A DNA stretch of 64,000 nt, from positions 2,604,001-2,668,000 of the forward strand of contig NC_051120.1 of the NCBI RefSeq assembly GCF_014839805.1. The letters are read 5' to 3'. Shown one piece after another: positions 11,787 to 23,392 of this stretch. The DNA comes from Manduca sexta. Its lineage: Eukaryota > Arthropoda > Insecta > Lepidoptera > Sphingidae. The notes under the pieces were generated by a model. It was not told the origin of the DNA, searched no databases, and saw only the letters and a program-made list of their open reading frames with translations. Position numbers and translations under genes: made by a program. Every line of letters begins with the position of its first letter. Position 1 is the stretch's first letter.

Positions 11787-13390
11787 TATAGAGCTGATGA
11801 GTTTGAACGCGCCGATCTCAGAGACTGCTTTTGAATTTTTTTTTAGGAAGCCACATTACTCCTGAGTGCTTGTGGTACTTTTTATCCCGTAAAAACTTTT
11901 CACACGATCGGAGCCGCAGGCAAAGGTGTAATATATATATATTTATTTATACGCTCGAATAAAATTATGCAAAGGGCGTTACAAGGTAGACTATGCTTAA
12001 TTTGTGTATATTTTCCTTATCACCAAATAGAATAATTATTACTTTTGATAAATTACAAATACAGTTTAAAATAATTGCTTGTTTTCTGGCACTAATCAAT
12101 TATAACATTAATGAATTTCGTGGCCGACGACAATGTAAAATGACGCATATTTCAGAAGGCTTATGTCAAACAGTGGACAGAGATATAGGCTGATGATGAT
12201 GGTGATCGTGTACAGTATAAAAATCTGAGTAATCTAAATTATGTCTACTTGTACAATATATAAGTCATAGACTATTAGTAAGATCTATTTATAACGAAAA
12301 TTCTATCACTAATAACATAATCTAAGTCAATGCTAGGACTAAAAAGTATACCCTAAGCGATTAATAATAAGGTTTACAGGATATTGCGTCGATACGAAAG
12401 CCATGAAGAACCATCAGGCACTTAAATCTCAGAACGCATCGCATTAAGGTACAATTTGAAATGAAAAAAAAACTGAAGCGTTCATTCTTCATACCACATG
12501 AATTCGATATACATTTGCTAAATGAAGCATAGCGTTTACGAACTATAGCTTTTCTTGCCAACCTTTCTTATTTTGTTATCACCAAGTTAAATTTGCTCTT
12601 CAATTTGTATTATTTCACTGTATTCTGAACCTTATTGTGATGCGATATCGAATTTAGTTTTCAGTTTCTTTAATATGTTTATAGTAAATTTATTATTGTC
12701 AAGTGGAATCAGAATTGTCTATTGATGCGAGTTGGGTGTTGGTTATATGATTTATGGTTTTATTCCGATCGCTACTAACTTTTATTATGATTTAACAGTT
12801 CATGGATTATGTTTAAGGCAATAACCCTTTTAGTTATTTTAGATTAACTTTTTGTTTATGCTCTCTCGTGTCTTTAACTATGGAGGTGATATTGTTGGTT
12901 AGGTTTTTTTAAATACTATTATTTTGTGTTCAATTTGTATATGAGTCCTTCTGTAGAAAGTAATCACAGCTAGGTTATAATGTTGAATAGAACGTGTTAG
13001 TCTTAGCATACTAAAGCAATTTTATTTTAGACACTTTTAACTACATTGAAATTATTTGGCATAATTTTATATTATTTTAATAAATACTTACCATTTCCAC
13101 TGCGAAAAAAATTGCATGTAATATGACTTACCTGTAACCAAAAAAATATCAAATTAAAACCAGCATAACATTTATTCATTTAATGTAACTTATATCATGG
13201 GCTGTATACTAATATGTAATATATTTTATTTCGATTATGTCGGTGCATCGATACTTCATGCACGTTATCGATTTGATTTCGCTTAGTTGTACCAGCAGTT
13301 GGCTTTACTTAAAATTTGATAGAAATATAGTCCCGCGCAAATTAAGTTACACAATCTTGGTGGTGTCGGCCACGTCTATGAAACACTAAC
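11787..13390. other. AT-rich non-coding sequence
   Basis: No gene recognised. The short open frames at about 11993-12193 and 12361-12561 have no motifs or splice context. Confidence 0.4.
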
Positions 13391-13697
13391 TTTTTTTATT
13401 GTTTTGAATGACGAGACGAATTTGCCATTCGCCTGATGGTAAGCGATACAGCCGATAAACAATAGAAACACCATCCAACACCTTGAATTACAAAGTTTTA
13501 TTTGGTATTGCACTGCGCTTGCCATTCTAAGACATGAGATGTTAAGTTTCTTTATGTCCAGTAGTTACACTGGCTACAATTTCTTTCAAACCGGGAAACA
13601 ACAGTTACTACACACTACTACTTAGCGGTGGAAATAGACATTGTGGTGGTACCTACCCAGGCGCACTCTTATATATGAGACACCTACCACCAGTAAA
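13391..13697 (+). repeat. SINE-like repeat, family A
   Basis: Starts TTTTTTTATTGTTTTGAATG and ends at CCTACCACCAGTAAA. Carries the 'gacatgagatgttaag' core and the GGTGGTACCTACCCAGGCG phrase near the end. Confidence 0.85.
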
Positions 13698-14567
13698 CCT
13701 GTATTTAAAGGGACCTAGGTGAGGCTTTTCACGTGAACGAAGCCACTAGCACCACCTAGTAAATAAATAATATTACAAACAAATCGCCGTAAACATAACC
13801 GCAAAATACTATAAAAATGGCGTCTTCCCAGTGGTCCAACAGGAAAATGCCGCCATTGTATTATTTCTCGGAATATTTTTTGATCAAAGCGCTTTGTTGC
13901 AGATTTCTTGATAAAGGACTGATTCCAGGATATATTAAAAACAGATATTAGTTCGGTCAAAGTAGTATTGTACATTGTGTTGTGTGTACAATAAAATAAT
14001 AATAATAGGAAATTATTCTGTGTAATTAGCATCGAATTGGTTAAAAAACTAAGGACTTTTAATATTATGAGCAAAACTGGGAGCGAGATTATCACTATCT
14101 CTTTCTCACACATGGAGCGTTATGGCCGGTGACATTCAGTGACGTCACAGTTTGCCATTACCATTATTTAACAGTGACTCCTTTCACCTCATAGTTCTTT
14201 AATTTATTTTATATTGCCTGCAATTTGAAAATTTACTTTCTGTTAGATTATGGATGACATAAATTTTATATAAATGTATTTAAAAAAATATTCAACTACC
14301 CTATAGTAGTAACTTCATATTTTCCATTGATATAAATAATTAATCAGAGAAATAAAGCATGAATGAATATCAAGACAAAGCACCGAAGAGACGTACCATC
14401 GTAAAACAACAAAATAAGCAAGGATTTATAGTCCCGGATCTTGAAGACTGGTTTTTGATTGCATCCCAAAATTTCAGCCTCAGAAAAGATTTAATGTTTA
14501 CAAACATTTTAAACTTCGTAAAACTTAAAAGACCAGTAGCCAATAATATGTAAAATAAATCTGGTTG
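13698..14567. other. Non-coding sequence; 132-residue minus-strand open frame not supported
   Basis: The minus-strand frame at 13715-14113 has an ATG and hydrophobic stretches but an AT-driven composition and no known motif, so I do not call it. A GTGACGTCAC palindrome lies at about 14138-14147; CRE-type palindromes of this kind can be part of dispersed repeats. Confidence 0.3.
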
Positions 14568-14670
14568 GTTGTCTGATGGTAGCGTATTTGTTTGTGATTC
14601 AGGGTTCCGGATTTGATTCTGTGTGTGTTTGGAGCAGAATATTTTCGGTCAATACGGCGATAGGGTCGGC
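14568..14670 (+). repeat. tRNA-related SINE head fragment
   Basis: A-box-like 'tctgatggtagcgt' is followed about 45 bp later by a B-box-like 'ggttccggatttgattc', then 'gtcaatacggcgataggg'. The pol III box spacing suggests a diverged tRNA-derived SINE. Single diverged copy, low certainty. Confidence 0.4.
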
Positions 14671-16770
14671 GTTTAACACTATATATTATAATTATTATAT
14701 TCTTCTCATATATTTACACCTCTGTCTAAATAGCAGGACAAAGGTAATATATGCTCACAATATTTGTGAAGTATTATTATTAATTAATTTAGTAAGTATT
14801 ATACAATGTCATATTATATTTTATTTCACAAGAAAATTTTAAATACCCAATAAATAAAAAAAAATGTTAAACAAAAGTTAGGCTTTAAAAATAAAGCGAC
14901 GCTAGCGAAAGTGTCGCCCTCTATCTTCATGTTGCGTGCAATATAGTTGTCTAAATTACTCTAACACTTATAATGTAATAGGTATTACAATTTTAATTGA
15001 ACGTAATAATCATGATTATGTTCAACTGTGAATAAATAATGTAGTCAAAAATGAAGTCGCTAAAGTAATCCACAAATTAATTCATTACACATTTTATAGT
15101 TACAACCACAGTTCATAGATGGCGCTTACAACAATTTACAACTCTCCCGTGGGAATTTTCCTAATACACAATTAAATGTGAACTTAAAACATTTGTACAT
15201 TGTTAATTGTCCATAAAACAAGACAATTTCATAATAGTTCATTTTCTCAGGCAATGATGCGTTAAGAGTCGTAACAGCTTCATAAAAGAGAGTAGTTTAT
15301 GTCATAATATTGTTAAACAAGACATTTTGTAATGTGGTTTTAGACATTAGCTGTTTTAATTGTTCTTTATGTTCTACAAGTTTACAACTACAATGTAAGT
15401 GGTTGCTGTGAGATGTTGATATAGTCAGTTGTTTGTTAATAAATTGTTAACATTAATAAAATTATTTAGGCAGGCCGACATGAGTGCCATTTTTTAGTCA
15501 TTTGGCTTATCATCTTGTTTATACTATAAATTATAGGATAATCTAAATAAGTAATCTATGTTATAATTCCGATTAAGACTTAGAAACTCCTTAAGTTACG
15601 CAAATGATTTCTTACTTCCAAAACCTCCAATCTACCTTTGTTATTGATGATTGTAGCATCCAAATTAAGAATTTAGCTTTCGAACAAAAGTAATCATGAT
15701 TAATAACTGAAATCAAAAGAGAATTGTTACCTACTAACGTAAAACAGTGTTTTATAACTTGTTTCTATAAAATATAAATAACAATTAGATCCAAACATAT
15801 AAGTTTTGAAATTTAAGATCTTTAGCTATAATTAATTGACGCGCCTATAAAATCCGATACACGCTTGCGTATAATTACAAAAAAAAAAAAACATTAAAAT
15901 GCTATAAAGTTGTTCTCGTGACGTACGAATCGATATAAGGTTTAAAATATGAAACTTTGTGTTTCATCTATGGGCACTATAATATTATTAGTTTGTTGTG
16001 TGAAGAAAAAAAGAATAAACTGCGAATAATATTAATTTTAATCATTTGGGCTACTTGTGTTAGATTTTAAAATTAGAACGTGCGTGATCAAAGGGTAGTC
16101 ACGTTCCGTTATTTGATCACAGATGGCGTTAGTAGTAATTTACAACAGACTGCTCTACTAATAAAATAAAAGAACGTAAATGCCTACTTTACTCAATTAC
16201 TTACGTGCTTTATAATTAAACTTAACGAAATTGCAACTTAGTAAGTGGTTTTAATAGTAACATAAGTAACTTAATTTATAACTAAATTTAATTCTACATT
16301 GTATCATATTTACTTATACTTTATTCAATGTATGTATATTGCAATAATCCAATACAGAAGCAGCTATGATTTCACCGGCTTTGTTACAAAAACAGTGATA
16401 AATTCTTAAATCTCAGAAACAATAAAAAATAGGAAAGTGTCGGATCAGAAAAGCCAACAAAAAAAATTAAGAGGCTCTCCACGTATTTGTTTATTTAAGC
16501 CTGTTGAGACTTGTTGAGACTTGTATATCCAACCACTATTGTATTATAATAGAAGTCACGTGTTTCATTTGATGTAGTATTATAAAATATTATGAAACGA
16601 AAAATTATCAAGACATTAAAAAAACTTCTTTATCCTGTAGTTTGTGTTAATTGGAAATATGGTAGCATACGTTTGCGATAGGCTTTTGAATTGAGAGGTT
16701 GCGTGTTTGATTCCCGTATCTAGGCTATCATTCATCCTAATGTACAACTCTGTGGAGTAAGTACTGCGTA
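14671..16770. other. AT-rich non-coding sequence
   Basis: No gene seen. A short B-box-like 'ggttgcgtgtttgattccc' near 16700 may be a SINE relic immediately before the family C copy. Confidence 0.4.
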
Positions 16771-17073
16771 TATCAGCCCTGTATTATATACTGTCCCACT
16801 GCTGGGCATGGCCTCCTCTACTACTGAGAGGGTTTAGGCCTTAGTCCACCACGCTAGCCTAGTGCGGATTGCCAGACTTCACATACCTTCTATATATAGA
16901 GAACTTTTCAGGTTTACAAGTTTCTCACGATGTTTTCATTCACGGTTAAAGCAAGCGATAATTCACAAAGAACACACACATTATTTAAAAAAAGTCAGAG
17001 GTGTCTTTGGGGTTTGAACCTGCGGACATTCGTCTCGGCAGTCCGTTCCACTCCCAACTAAGCTGTCACCGCT
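16771..17073 (-). repeat. SINE family C, minus strand
   Basis: Begins at the tail (TATCAGCCCTGTATTATATA), runs through 'ctcacgatgttttcattc' and ends in the tRNA-like head ('ttccactcccaactaagc'). Confidence 0.85.
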
Positions 17074-17449
17074 AAAGTACTGCGTAATTCAAGACCAAGA
17101 TATGAGTCTTGAAACTTTACGTATGTAAATATTTACTTACGATATTGCGTGTGAATTGTGATTTGTTAAAAGTAAACTTGCAAAATATGAAATGATTTAC
17201 TTTAGCCGTTGAATGCTTTTAGAGTTAATGTTTACTGTCAAGCACTTTGGCTTTCTGGTAAAGAACATCGTGTATGAATTACAATAATATTCACAAGGAT
17301 TCGATTCCCGGATGACGTTTTTAATTTTTTTTTTCAGTCACGACAAAGTAACCTAATGGTAATCGGAGTGGTCCAGATGATTATCCCTTGCCAGTTACCA
17401 CAATAGGGTACCGGACTCATTTTTGTTTTTTACTTTTATCAAATATTTA

Positions 17450-17947
17450 TGTTAGCGACACGACGACTTCGCGGCCGCCGTGACACTGAGGCCCGTCGAC
17501 GACGCTGCCTAAGGAGCGACGTTACGGGACGGCGGACGCAGCGGGACTGAAGCCCGCGCGCCGCACGCTCAGCGAGCGACCCGTCAACGCCGCATCCAGA
17601 GGAGCAACGTCGCGGGACGGCGGTCGCCGCGCGACTGAGGCGCGCACTGCACGCGCTCGACGAGGGACCCGGCGCCGGCGCATCGTGGAACGACGCCCCG
17701 CCCACCAGAACCCTACGGCCAATCAGAGCGACGGACGCGCCAACGAGGGAAAAACGGCGGGCCAATGGCCGAAAAGTGCGTAGGAGGCACACCCGTGCGT
17801 TATAGTGCCTCCTAAACTAGTATGTAAGTCGGGCGATTGTATGCGTAGTTTGTAGTTCGAGGCAGAATAAGAAAATTGGTACGAGATAAGCAGATTCGAA
17901 ATAAACCAGTGAACAAATCCGTGGAAGTTTTAATACAGTCCCCAACA
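17450..17947 (+). repeat. BEL/Pao 5' LTR, 498 bp
   Basis: Starts TGTTAGCGAC and ends CCCCAACA. GC-rich first two thirds; AATAAA at 17900-17905 is the likely polyadenylation signal. Matches the 3' LTR base for base as far as I can read. The 117-residue antisense frame inside it is a composition artefact repeated in both LTRs. Confidence 0.97.
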
Positions 17948-17949
17948 TT

Positions 17950-17972
17950 TCCTGGTCCTTCGAGTGCCGGAT
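17950..17972 (+). other. Primer binding site candidate of the BEL/Pao element
   Basis: Just inside the 5' LTR lies TCCTGGTCCTTCGAGTGCCG. TGG-initial stretches at this position pair with a tRNA 3' end, and TGGTCCTTCGA-type sites are, from memory, usual in insect BEL elements. The priming tRNA was not identified. Confidence 0.6.
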
Positions 17973-18237
17973 TTGTTTGTGGTTGACTCGCGTTCGCGAA
18001 TAGTAGGAAGGCAAACCGAACGTGCCTAGCGTACGCGTGTTACCGTCGCGAATCTTTGTGCACAGCGATATTGTGCGCAGCGCGAATCTCGTGCCCGGGG
18101 CACTGAGCGAAAGTGCAGTGATTGTGCATAACGTGACTAGAGTGAGTGAGCTCTGTGAAGTGTAGTGTGAGCCTAGTTTGTCTTTATCGCACGCTCTGCG
18201 ATACGGTTACGTCCAACACCGCTGTCTACCGAACGCG

Positions 18238-19248
18238 ATGGTGGTGACGAGAAGCCAGGGCGACGCAGCCGACGTAGAGGAACAGAGGCGATCCCGTGAA
18301 CGGCAAGAGTCTGACTGCCGTCGGGAGGAAAGACAAATAAGTCTAGAGAGACTAAGGCGCATATCACAAGAGCCGCCTGCCTCACCTCAGACCGAGCAAG
18401 CCACGTCAGTGGGAATAATGTGTACGCCTTCGACGTCTACGGCGCGCATTATGTCGGAAACGGTGACAAAGGTGACGGCAAAGGATCAGCCACGTGTAAG
18501 ATCGCCCGCACAGTCCGTTCGATCTACCGCCAGCGTAACAACAAGGTTGCGTTTGGCCGAACTGGAGGCTGCAGAAAAGATGGCAGCTATCAAGAGAAAA
18601 GAGCTCGAATTGGAGGCCGAGCTTGTAAAGAAGAAACTCGCTTTGGACGTGTCCGCCATTCAAGACGACGCAGAAAGCGTGCAAGGCGAACAACCCGAAG
18701 TAGATGTCAATGAATGGCTAAGGAAGAATCCACTTAGCTCTCGAGGAGAGACCGGTGAGTCAAGGGAGGAGCCGAGAACGCTGCGCTTCGACCTACCACG
18801 AGCGAGATCACCGACGCCTCCGAGAGCCCCGAGCGACATGGAGAAATTGGCAGTCGCACTCGAAAGAATGGCGAGACCTCGGGTGAGACAAGTAGATTTA
18901 CCAACATTTTCCGGCGCAGTGAACGAGTGGCTTCCTTTTAAAGCCGCCATGCAAGACACTACGAAATTGTACAACGTGTCTGCCGCTGAGAACATTCAGC
19001 GACTAAGAAGCGCGCTGAAAGGAGAGGCGCGTGATGTCGTGGCCGCACTTTTGCATACGGCCACAGACCCGAGCACTATTATGAAGACATTGGAACAGTG
19101 CTTCGGACGGCCAGAAGTGATTATTGATCGTGCCTTGGACGAGTTAAGAAAGACGATCCAAGCCCGGCTCAACGGCGACGGAACTCAACAACTTCGCGAT
19201 CAAGATTCAAAATGTTATATGTGTGTTGCGGAGTATGGATCGCCGTGA
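18238..19248 (+). CDS. gag: BEL/Pao gag, N-terminal part
   Basis: The reading frame is open from 18178, but the first ATG is at 18238 (MVVTRSQGDA...), about 290 nt after the LTR, and I take this as the start. Residues ~1-45 are highly charged, and ~103-137 are rich in E/K/L and likely form a coiled coil. From ~219 (VDLPTFSGAVNEW) the sequence fits the BEL/Pao gag family Pfam DUF1759, which packages the RNA in cytoplasmic particles. The frame leaves gag near 19180: the last ~22 residues before the stop are out of frame, and the expected sequence continues in the next frame. The usual gag-pol is one long frame, so this is a break, either real or a sequencing error. Confidence 0.85.
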   Translation: MVVTRSQGDAADVEEQRRSRERQESDCRREERQISLERLRRISQEPPASPQTEQATSVGIMCTPSTSTARIMSETVTKVTAKDQPRVRSPAQSVRSTASVTTRLRLAELEAAEKMAAIKRKELELEAELVKKKLALDVSAIQDDAESVQGEQPEVDVNEWLRKNPLSSRGETGESREEPRTLRFDLPRARSPTPPRAPSDMEKLAVALERMARPRVRQVDLPTFSGAVNEWLPFKAAMQDTTKLYNVSAAENIQRLRSALKGEARDVVAALLHTATDPSTIMKTLEQCFGRPEVIIDRALDELRKTIQARLNGDGTQQLRDQDSKCYMCVAEYGSP

Positions 19249-21370
19249 GTACCTCTATAATCCACTTTTGACTCGTGAAGTGTTAGAAAAGTTGAGCCCG
19301 CACATACGATCACGATGGTGTGATTACGCCTATGAAAATGAAGGAACGGCTGACCCAGAGATCGTCGTATTGTCTCGCTTCCTTATGCGAGAAGCGGACA
19401 GAGCGTTGAAATATACGTACGCTCCGTCTGCGGGAACGAGCAGCGCGGCGAAAAGAGAACTCAGACCGGCCATCGCGATCAAGAGAAAGGCGAGCAACGT
19501 ATACACACTTGAACAAGAAGAAAAACAAGAGTGTCCGGCATGCAGCGAGGCGCATGTGTTAACGCAGTGCCCTAAGTACAAAGCACTTAGCGTCGAACAG
19601 CGATGGAACCTGATCAAAGAAAAGAAGCTGTGTTTTAAGTGTGCGAACAGTACTCATCGGCGCATAACATGCAAAGCCAAGCTGTGCGGAGTGGAACAGT
19701 GTCGTCGTCCGCATCACTCATCGCTGCATCAAGCGGAAAAGAAACCGGAAAACACAGAGGTACGTGACAAGGAACAAGTATTGTCAGTGATGCCGAAAAC
19801 GAACGTCGGCGCACGCACCGTGCTTCTGAAGATGTGCCCGGTCGTAGTCGCCGGTCCACGGGGGGAGGTGAGAACGCACGCTCTCCTCGACGAAGGTGCC
19901 ACGGTGACATTGATGGATGAAGATCTCGCCGAGAAGATAGGTGCAGACGGCCCTACACAAGCACTGCACCTAAGCGGCGTTAACATGGCTCAAAAGGAAA
20001 AAGCCAGCAAGTTGGTGACGGTGCGAATTAGAGGTGTGACAGAAGACGAGCCACACTCAATACGAGCAAGAACAATAAAGCACCTGAAACTGCACCAACA
20101 GACCATTCCGGCAGTGCTTATGAAGTTGAAGCATTTAAGGGACCTGCCGGAAGAATTGTGCTATGAACGAGCGCGCCCAGGCATCTTATTGGGCGCGGAT
20201 CATTGGGAGCACATTGTGTCGCGAGAACTGCGAGTTGGCGGCCGCAACGAACCGGCTGCATCAAGGACGCTACTCGGCTGGGTGGTGCACGGTACGTTAC
20301 CACGTAGCGTCATAACAAAGAAAGAAAACGTGCTTCATATATACGAGCGGGAGCACGACGGACTGCATAACCTCGTGGAAGATCACTTCAAAATAGAAGC
20401 GCTCGGCGTCACACCAGAACCGAGAGTGAGTGACGCAGATCGACGAGCCATCGCCACATTGAAGACGTCTATAAGGAAGATAGACTGCGGGTACGAAGTC
20501 GGCTTGCCGTGGCGACAAGACAACACCGCCATGCCGCCGAGCTACAACGCGGCACTTCGACGCCTGCGACAAATCGAGCACAAGATGGACGCCTCGCCTG
20601 AATTTGCCCGCGAATATACTGCACAGGTGAATAACCTTATAGAAAAAGGATACGCAGTGAGGTGCGACGGGTCAGAATCATCGAGCCCCGTCTGTTGGTA
20701 CCTCCCTCACTTCGCGGTGCAGAACCCGAACAAGCCTGGCAAGCAGAGGTTGGTGTTCGACGCAGCGGCGACAAGTCACGGGGTGAGTCTGAACGACCAC
20801 TTACTGGAAGGCCCTGACATGTTGATGTCTCTGCCCGGAATAATGTTTCGGTTCCGGGAGAGCGCTGTAGCAGTCACAGCGGACATACAAGAAATGTTCC
20901 TGCGAATCAAGATCCGTGCCGAAGATCAGTCAGCGCAGCAATTTCTGTGGCGCGGTAACGACCGAACCAACCCGCCGCAGCGATTTAAGATGACCAGCAT
21001 GATCTTCGGTGCAGCGAGTTCACCATTCATGGCGCACTTCGTAAGGAATCACAACGCCAACGTGCATGCGCAGCTGTATCCCAGAGCAGCGGAGGCCATC
21101 ACCAAATATCACTATATGGACGACTTGGTGGCCAGCTACGATACACCCGGAGAAGCGCACGAAGCCATAGAGGAAATGAAGACGGTGCACGCGGCGGCGG
21201 GATTCACTCTGCGCGGATGGAACTCGAACGACGAGAGTGTGCTTCGCGACGTGCCCCAGAGTTGCGCTCGAATCAGCCCACGCAACTGGGGGGAGAACAT
21301 CAACACAGCAAGATATTGGGACTGCGGTGGGACCCGGAGCGAGACGAGCTGGGATTCAACACAGCAATGA
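19223..21370 (+). CDS. pol: BEL/Pao gag C-terminus, protease and reverse transcriptase
   Basis: Continues gag after a frame change near 19180; the ATG at 19223 is internal, not a true start. Residues ~104-168 hold two zinc-knuckle-like clusters (CPAC...H...C and CFKC...H...C), which bind RNA. The aspartic protease active site is LLDEGATVTL near residue 223, with DEG in place of the commoner DSG/DTG. Reverse transcriptase spans ~470-690, with the first catalytic Asp in VTADIQEMF (~553) and the catalytic YMDD at ~631-634. After about position 21255 the reading becomes non-homologous and RT-RNase H linker sequence continues in another frame. The reverse transcriptase domain itself looks intact. 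Confidence 0.9.
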   Translation: MLRSMDRREYLYNPLLTREVLEKLSPHIRSRWCDYAYENEGTADPEIVVLSRFLMREADRALKYTYAPSAGTSSAAKRELRPAIAIKRKASNVYTLEQEEKQECPACSEAHVLTQCPKYKALSVEQRWNLIKEKKLCFKCANSTHRRITCKAKLCGVEQCRRPHHSSLHQAEKKPENTEVRDKEQVLSVMPKTNVGARTVLLKMCPVVVAGPRGEVRTHALLDEGATVTLMDEDLAEKIGADGPTQALHLSGVNMAQKEKASKLVTVRIRGVTEDEPHSIRARTIKHLKLHQQTIPAVLMKLKHLRDLPEELCYERARPGILLGADHWEHIVSRELRVGGRNEPAASRTLLGWVVHGTLPRSVITKKENVLHIYEREHDGLHNLVEDHFKIEALGVTPEPRVSDADRRAIATLKTSIRKIDCGYEVGLPWRQDNTAMPPSYNAALRRLRQIEHKMDASPEFAREYTAQVNNLIEKGYAVRCDGSESSSPVCWYLPHFAVQNPNKPGKQRLVFDAAATSHGVSLNDHLLEGPDMLMSLPGIMFRFRESAVAVTADIQEMFLRIKIRAEDQSAQQFLWRGNDRTNPPQRFKMTSMIFGAASSPFMAHFVRNHNANVHAQLYPRAAEAITKYHYMDDLVASYDTPGEAHEAIEEMKTVHAAAGFTLRGWNSNDESVLRDVPQSCARISPRNWGENINTARYWDCGGTRSETSWDSTQQ

Positions 21371-22989
21371 GCCGAGTCCCGAAAGAAGTAAAAACGCAAG
21401 TGCGCACGCCCACCAAGAGAGAAGCCCTCAGTACAGTCATGTCGATCTACGATCCACTGGGACTTCTCAGCGTGTACACCATTCGCGCCAAGATCATCCT
21501 TCAGAACTTATGGCGCTTAAAGATGTCGTGGGACGAACGGGTGCCAGAGGAAGACGGCAAGCTGTTCGCGACGTGGTTGTCGCAACTGTCGGCGATCGGC
21601 CAGTTGCGCATTCCCCGACATTATGGACCGACGAGCCACGAGCGACGCATCGAGCTCCACGTTATGTGCGACGCCAGCGAGCAGGCCTACGCAGCGGTGG
21701 CGTATTGGCGGATGGTCGGCCAAGAGAACGTTACTCTCTCTTTGGTGGCCGCCAAGGCGAAGGTGGCACCGCGACGGACGCAAACGATACCCCGCCTCGA
21801 GCTGCAAGCGGCGGTAATCGGGGCGCGCCTCGCTGACGCAGTGAAGAAGGAGCATCGCATCGTGGCGGAGAGAACTATATATTGGACTGACTCCACAACA
21901 GTCATCCACTGGATCCGGAACAACGAGCGACGGTACACACCCTTCGTCGCGCATCGTCTGCGGGAGATCGCCGAGCTCACCGACAAAAGTGAGTGGCGAT
22001 GGCTACCCACGACGCACAACGTCGCCGATGAAGCCACTCGACTTCGGAGCGACGCCGTGAGTGAAGACAGCCGGTGGTTCCGGGGACCTGATTTCCTCCT
22101 CGAGCCCGAACAATCATGGCCCACGAGAGACGGAAGTCAGGACGACGAAGCAGAGGTCCTGCACATCACAGAGAGCCCGGAAAAGGAACGCTGGCTGCCC
22201 GACCCGACCCGCTTCTCCAAGTATGAAACATTGGTGCGAGCCACGGCGAGAGTCTTGGCGTTCGCGGACATCGCGCGACGCAAGACACCACACCTGGAAG
22301 TGGGACACCTGAAGCGGGCGGAGCTGTTATTAATGCAACAGGCGCAAAGGGAGAGCTTCGGGGAAGAGCTGCAACGATTGAAGTCTTCCCAGCCGGTACA
22401 AAGGACGAGTCGGCTATTCAAGCTGGACCCGGTGTTAGAAGATGGCGTGCTGCGAGTCCGGGGACGCATCGGAGCAGCCACAGTCCCGGATGACGCCAAA
22501 CGACCGGTCATCTTGGACGGCCGACACCCCGTCACGAAGCTCATCGTGCTGCAAGAACACTGTGCCGCAGGTCACGCAAATAGGGAGCGCGTGACCAACG
22601 ACCTGCGGCAAAAATATTGGATAATACACCTGAGGCCCACCGTGCGCACCGTGGAACGAGACTGCGCACTGTGTAAGGTGCGACGCACGAAGCCGCAGCC
22701 ACCGGCCACGGGAGATCTACCCCGTGCCCGCTTGGACCCGTATCATCGGCCCTTCTCCAACTGCGGAGTGGACTACTTCGGGCCGATGATAGTGAAGATC
22801 GGACGCCGGCGAGAGAAGCGTTGGGGCGCGCTGTTCACCTGTCTAACGACACGCGCCATACATCTGGAGCTCGCCGCATCCCTGTCAACGGATTCGGCCA
22901 TCATGGCGTTGCGCAGGATGGCAGCAAAGAAGAGGATGGCCGAAAATAATGTATTCCGACAACGCCACAAACTTCAGGGGAGCGGATGA
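21217..22989 (+). CDS. pol: BEL/Pao RNase H and integrase N-terminal half
   Basis: The true element sequence enters this frame at about 21255; the ATG at 21217 is not a biological start. KILGLRWDPERDELGF (residues ~32-47) is the typical end-of-RT motif of the family. RNase H follows, with acidic residues in VMCDASEQ (~D152), PRLELQAA (~E195) and WTDSTTVI (~D225). The integrase zinc-binding HHCC is visible (H448, H453, C483, C486), then the first catalytic Asp of the DDE core in NCGVDYFGPM (~D519). Near 22940, within a short A run, the frame changes and the last ~15 residues are spurious. Confidence 0.9.
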   Translation: MELERRECASRRAPELRSNQPTQLGGEHQHSKILGLRWDPERDELGFNTAMSRVPKEVKTQVRTPTKREALSTVMSIYDPLGLLSVYTIRAKIILQNLWRLKMSWDERVPEEDGKLFATWLSQLSAIGQLRIPRHYGPTSHERRIELHVMCDASEQAYAAVAYWRMVGQENVTLSLVAAKAKVAPRRTQTIPRLELQAAVIGARLADAVKKEHRIVAERTIYWTDSTTVIHWIRNNERRYTPFVAHRLREIAELTDKSEWRWLPTTHNVADEATRLRSDAVSEDSRWFRGPDFLLEPEQSWPTRDGSQDDEAEVLHITESPEKERWLPDPTRFSKYETLVRATARVLAFADIARRKTPHLEVGHLKRAELLLMQQAQRESFGEELQRLKSSQPVQRTSRLFKLDPVLEDGVLRVRGRIGAATVPDDAKRPVILDGRHPVTKLIVLQEHCAAGHANRERVTNDLRQKYWIIHLRPTVRTVERDCALCKVRRTKPQPPATGDLPRARLDPYHRPFSNCGVDYFGPMIVKIGRRREKRWGALFTCLTTRAIHLELAASLSTDSAIMALRRMAAKKRMAENNVFRQRHKLQGSG

Positions 22990-23392
22990 AGAGCTACGAG
23001 CGGCCTACAAGGAGTGGCAACCCGAGCTACGCAACGTCGGGCTGCTGCATCGGATGGAGTGGCGCTTCATCCCTCCGGGCGCACCCAACCAGGGAGGTGC
23101 GTGGGAACGGTTGGTGCGATCAGTCAAAACCGCACTAACCGTCACCCTAAAGGAAAAGGCGCCGTCCGAAGAAACCCTACGGACGTTGTTGGCTGAAGCC
23201 GAACATTCAGTCAACTCAAGACCACTGACCCACGTGAGCGTCGACCCGAGGGACCCGGAGGCGCTCACGCCCAATCACTTTTGTTGGGCTCATCATCGGG
23301 CCTTCCCACAATCGGACCCTGTGAAGACGTCGATCGACGGGCATGGCGAGCGGCGCAGGCGTTGGCGGACAACTTCTGGCGCCGGTGGATAG
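22949..23392 (+). CDS. pol: BEL/Pao integrase catalytic core, C-terminal half
   Basis: Begins with MYSDNATNFRG, which carries the second Asp of the DDE triad (residue 4). GGAWERLVRSVK carries the catalytic Glu (~53), so both remaining active-site residues are present. The homologous stretch ends at LTPNHF near 23280, just before a T run. After that the frame is spurious and the element continues in the overlapping frame. The ATG is internal. Confidence 0.85.
   Translation: MYSDNATNFRGADEELRAAYKEWQPELRNVGLLHRMEWRFIPPGAPNQGGAWERLVRSVKTALTVTLKEKAPSEETLRTLLAEAEHSVNSRPLTHVSVDPRDPEALTPNHFCWAHHRAFPQSDPVKTSIDGHGERRRRWRTTSGAGG

Noticed and set aside
13715..14113. 132-residue minus-strand protein gene
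   Set aside because: Has an ATG but lacks motifs, splice context or coding-like composition; hydrophobic runs follow from T-rich DNA.
17439..17792. 117-residue antisense open frame in the left BEL LTR, repeated as 119 residues at the right LTR
   Set aside because: Arginine/serine-rich frame produced by GC-rich LTR sequence on the opposite strand. It is duplicated only because the LTRs are duplicated; no start context or motif.
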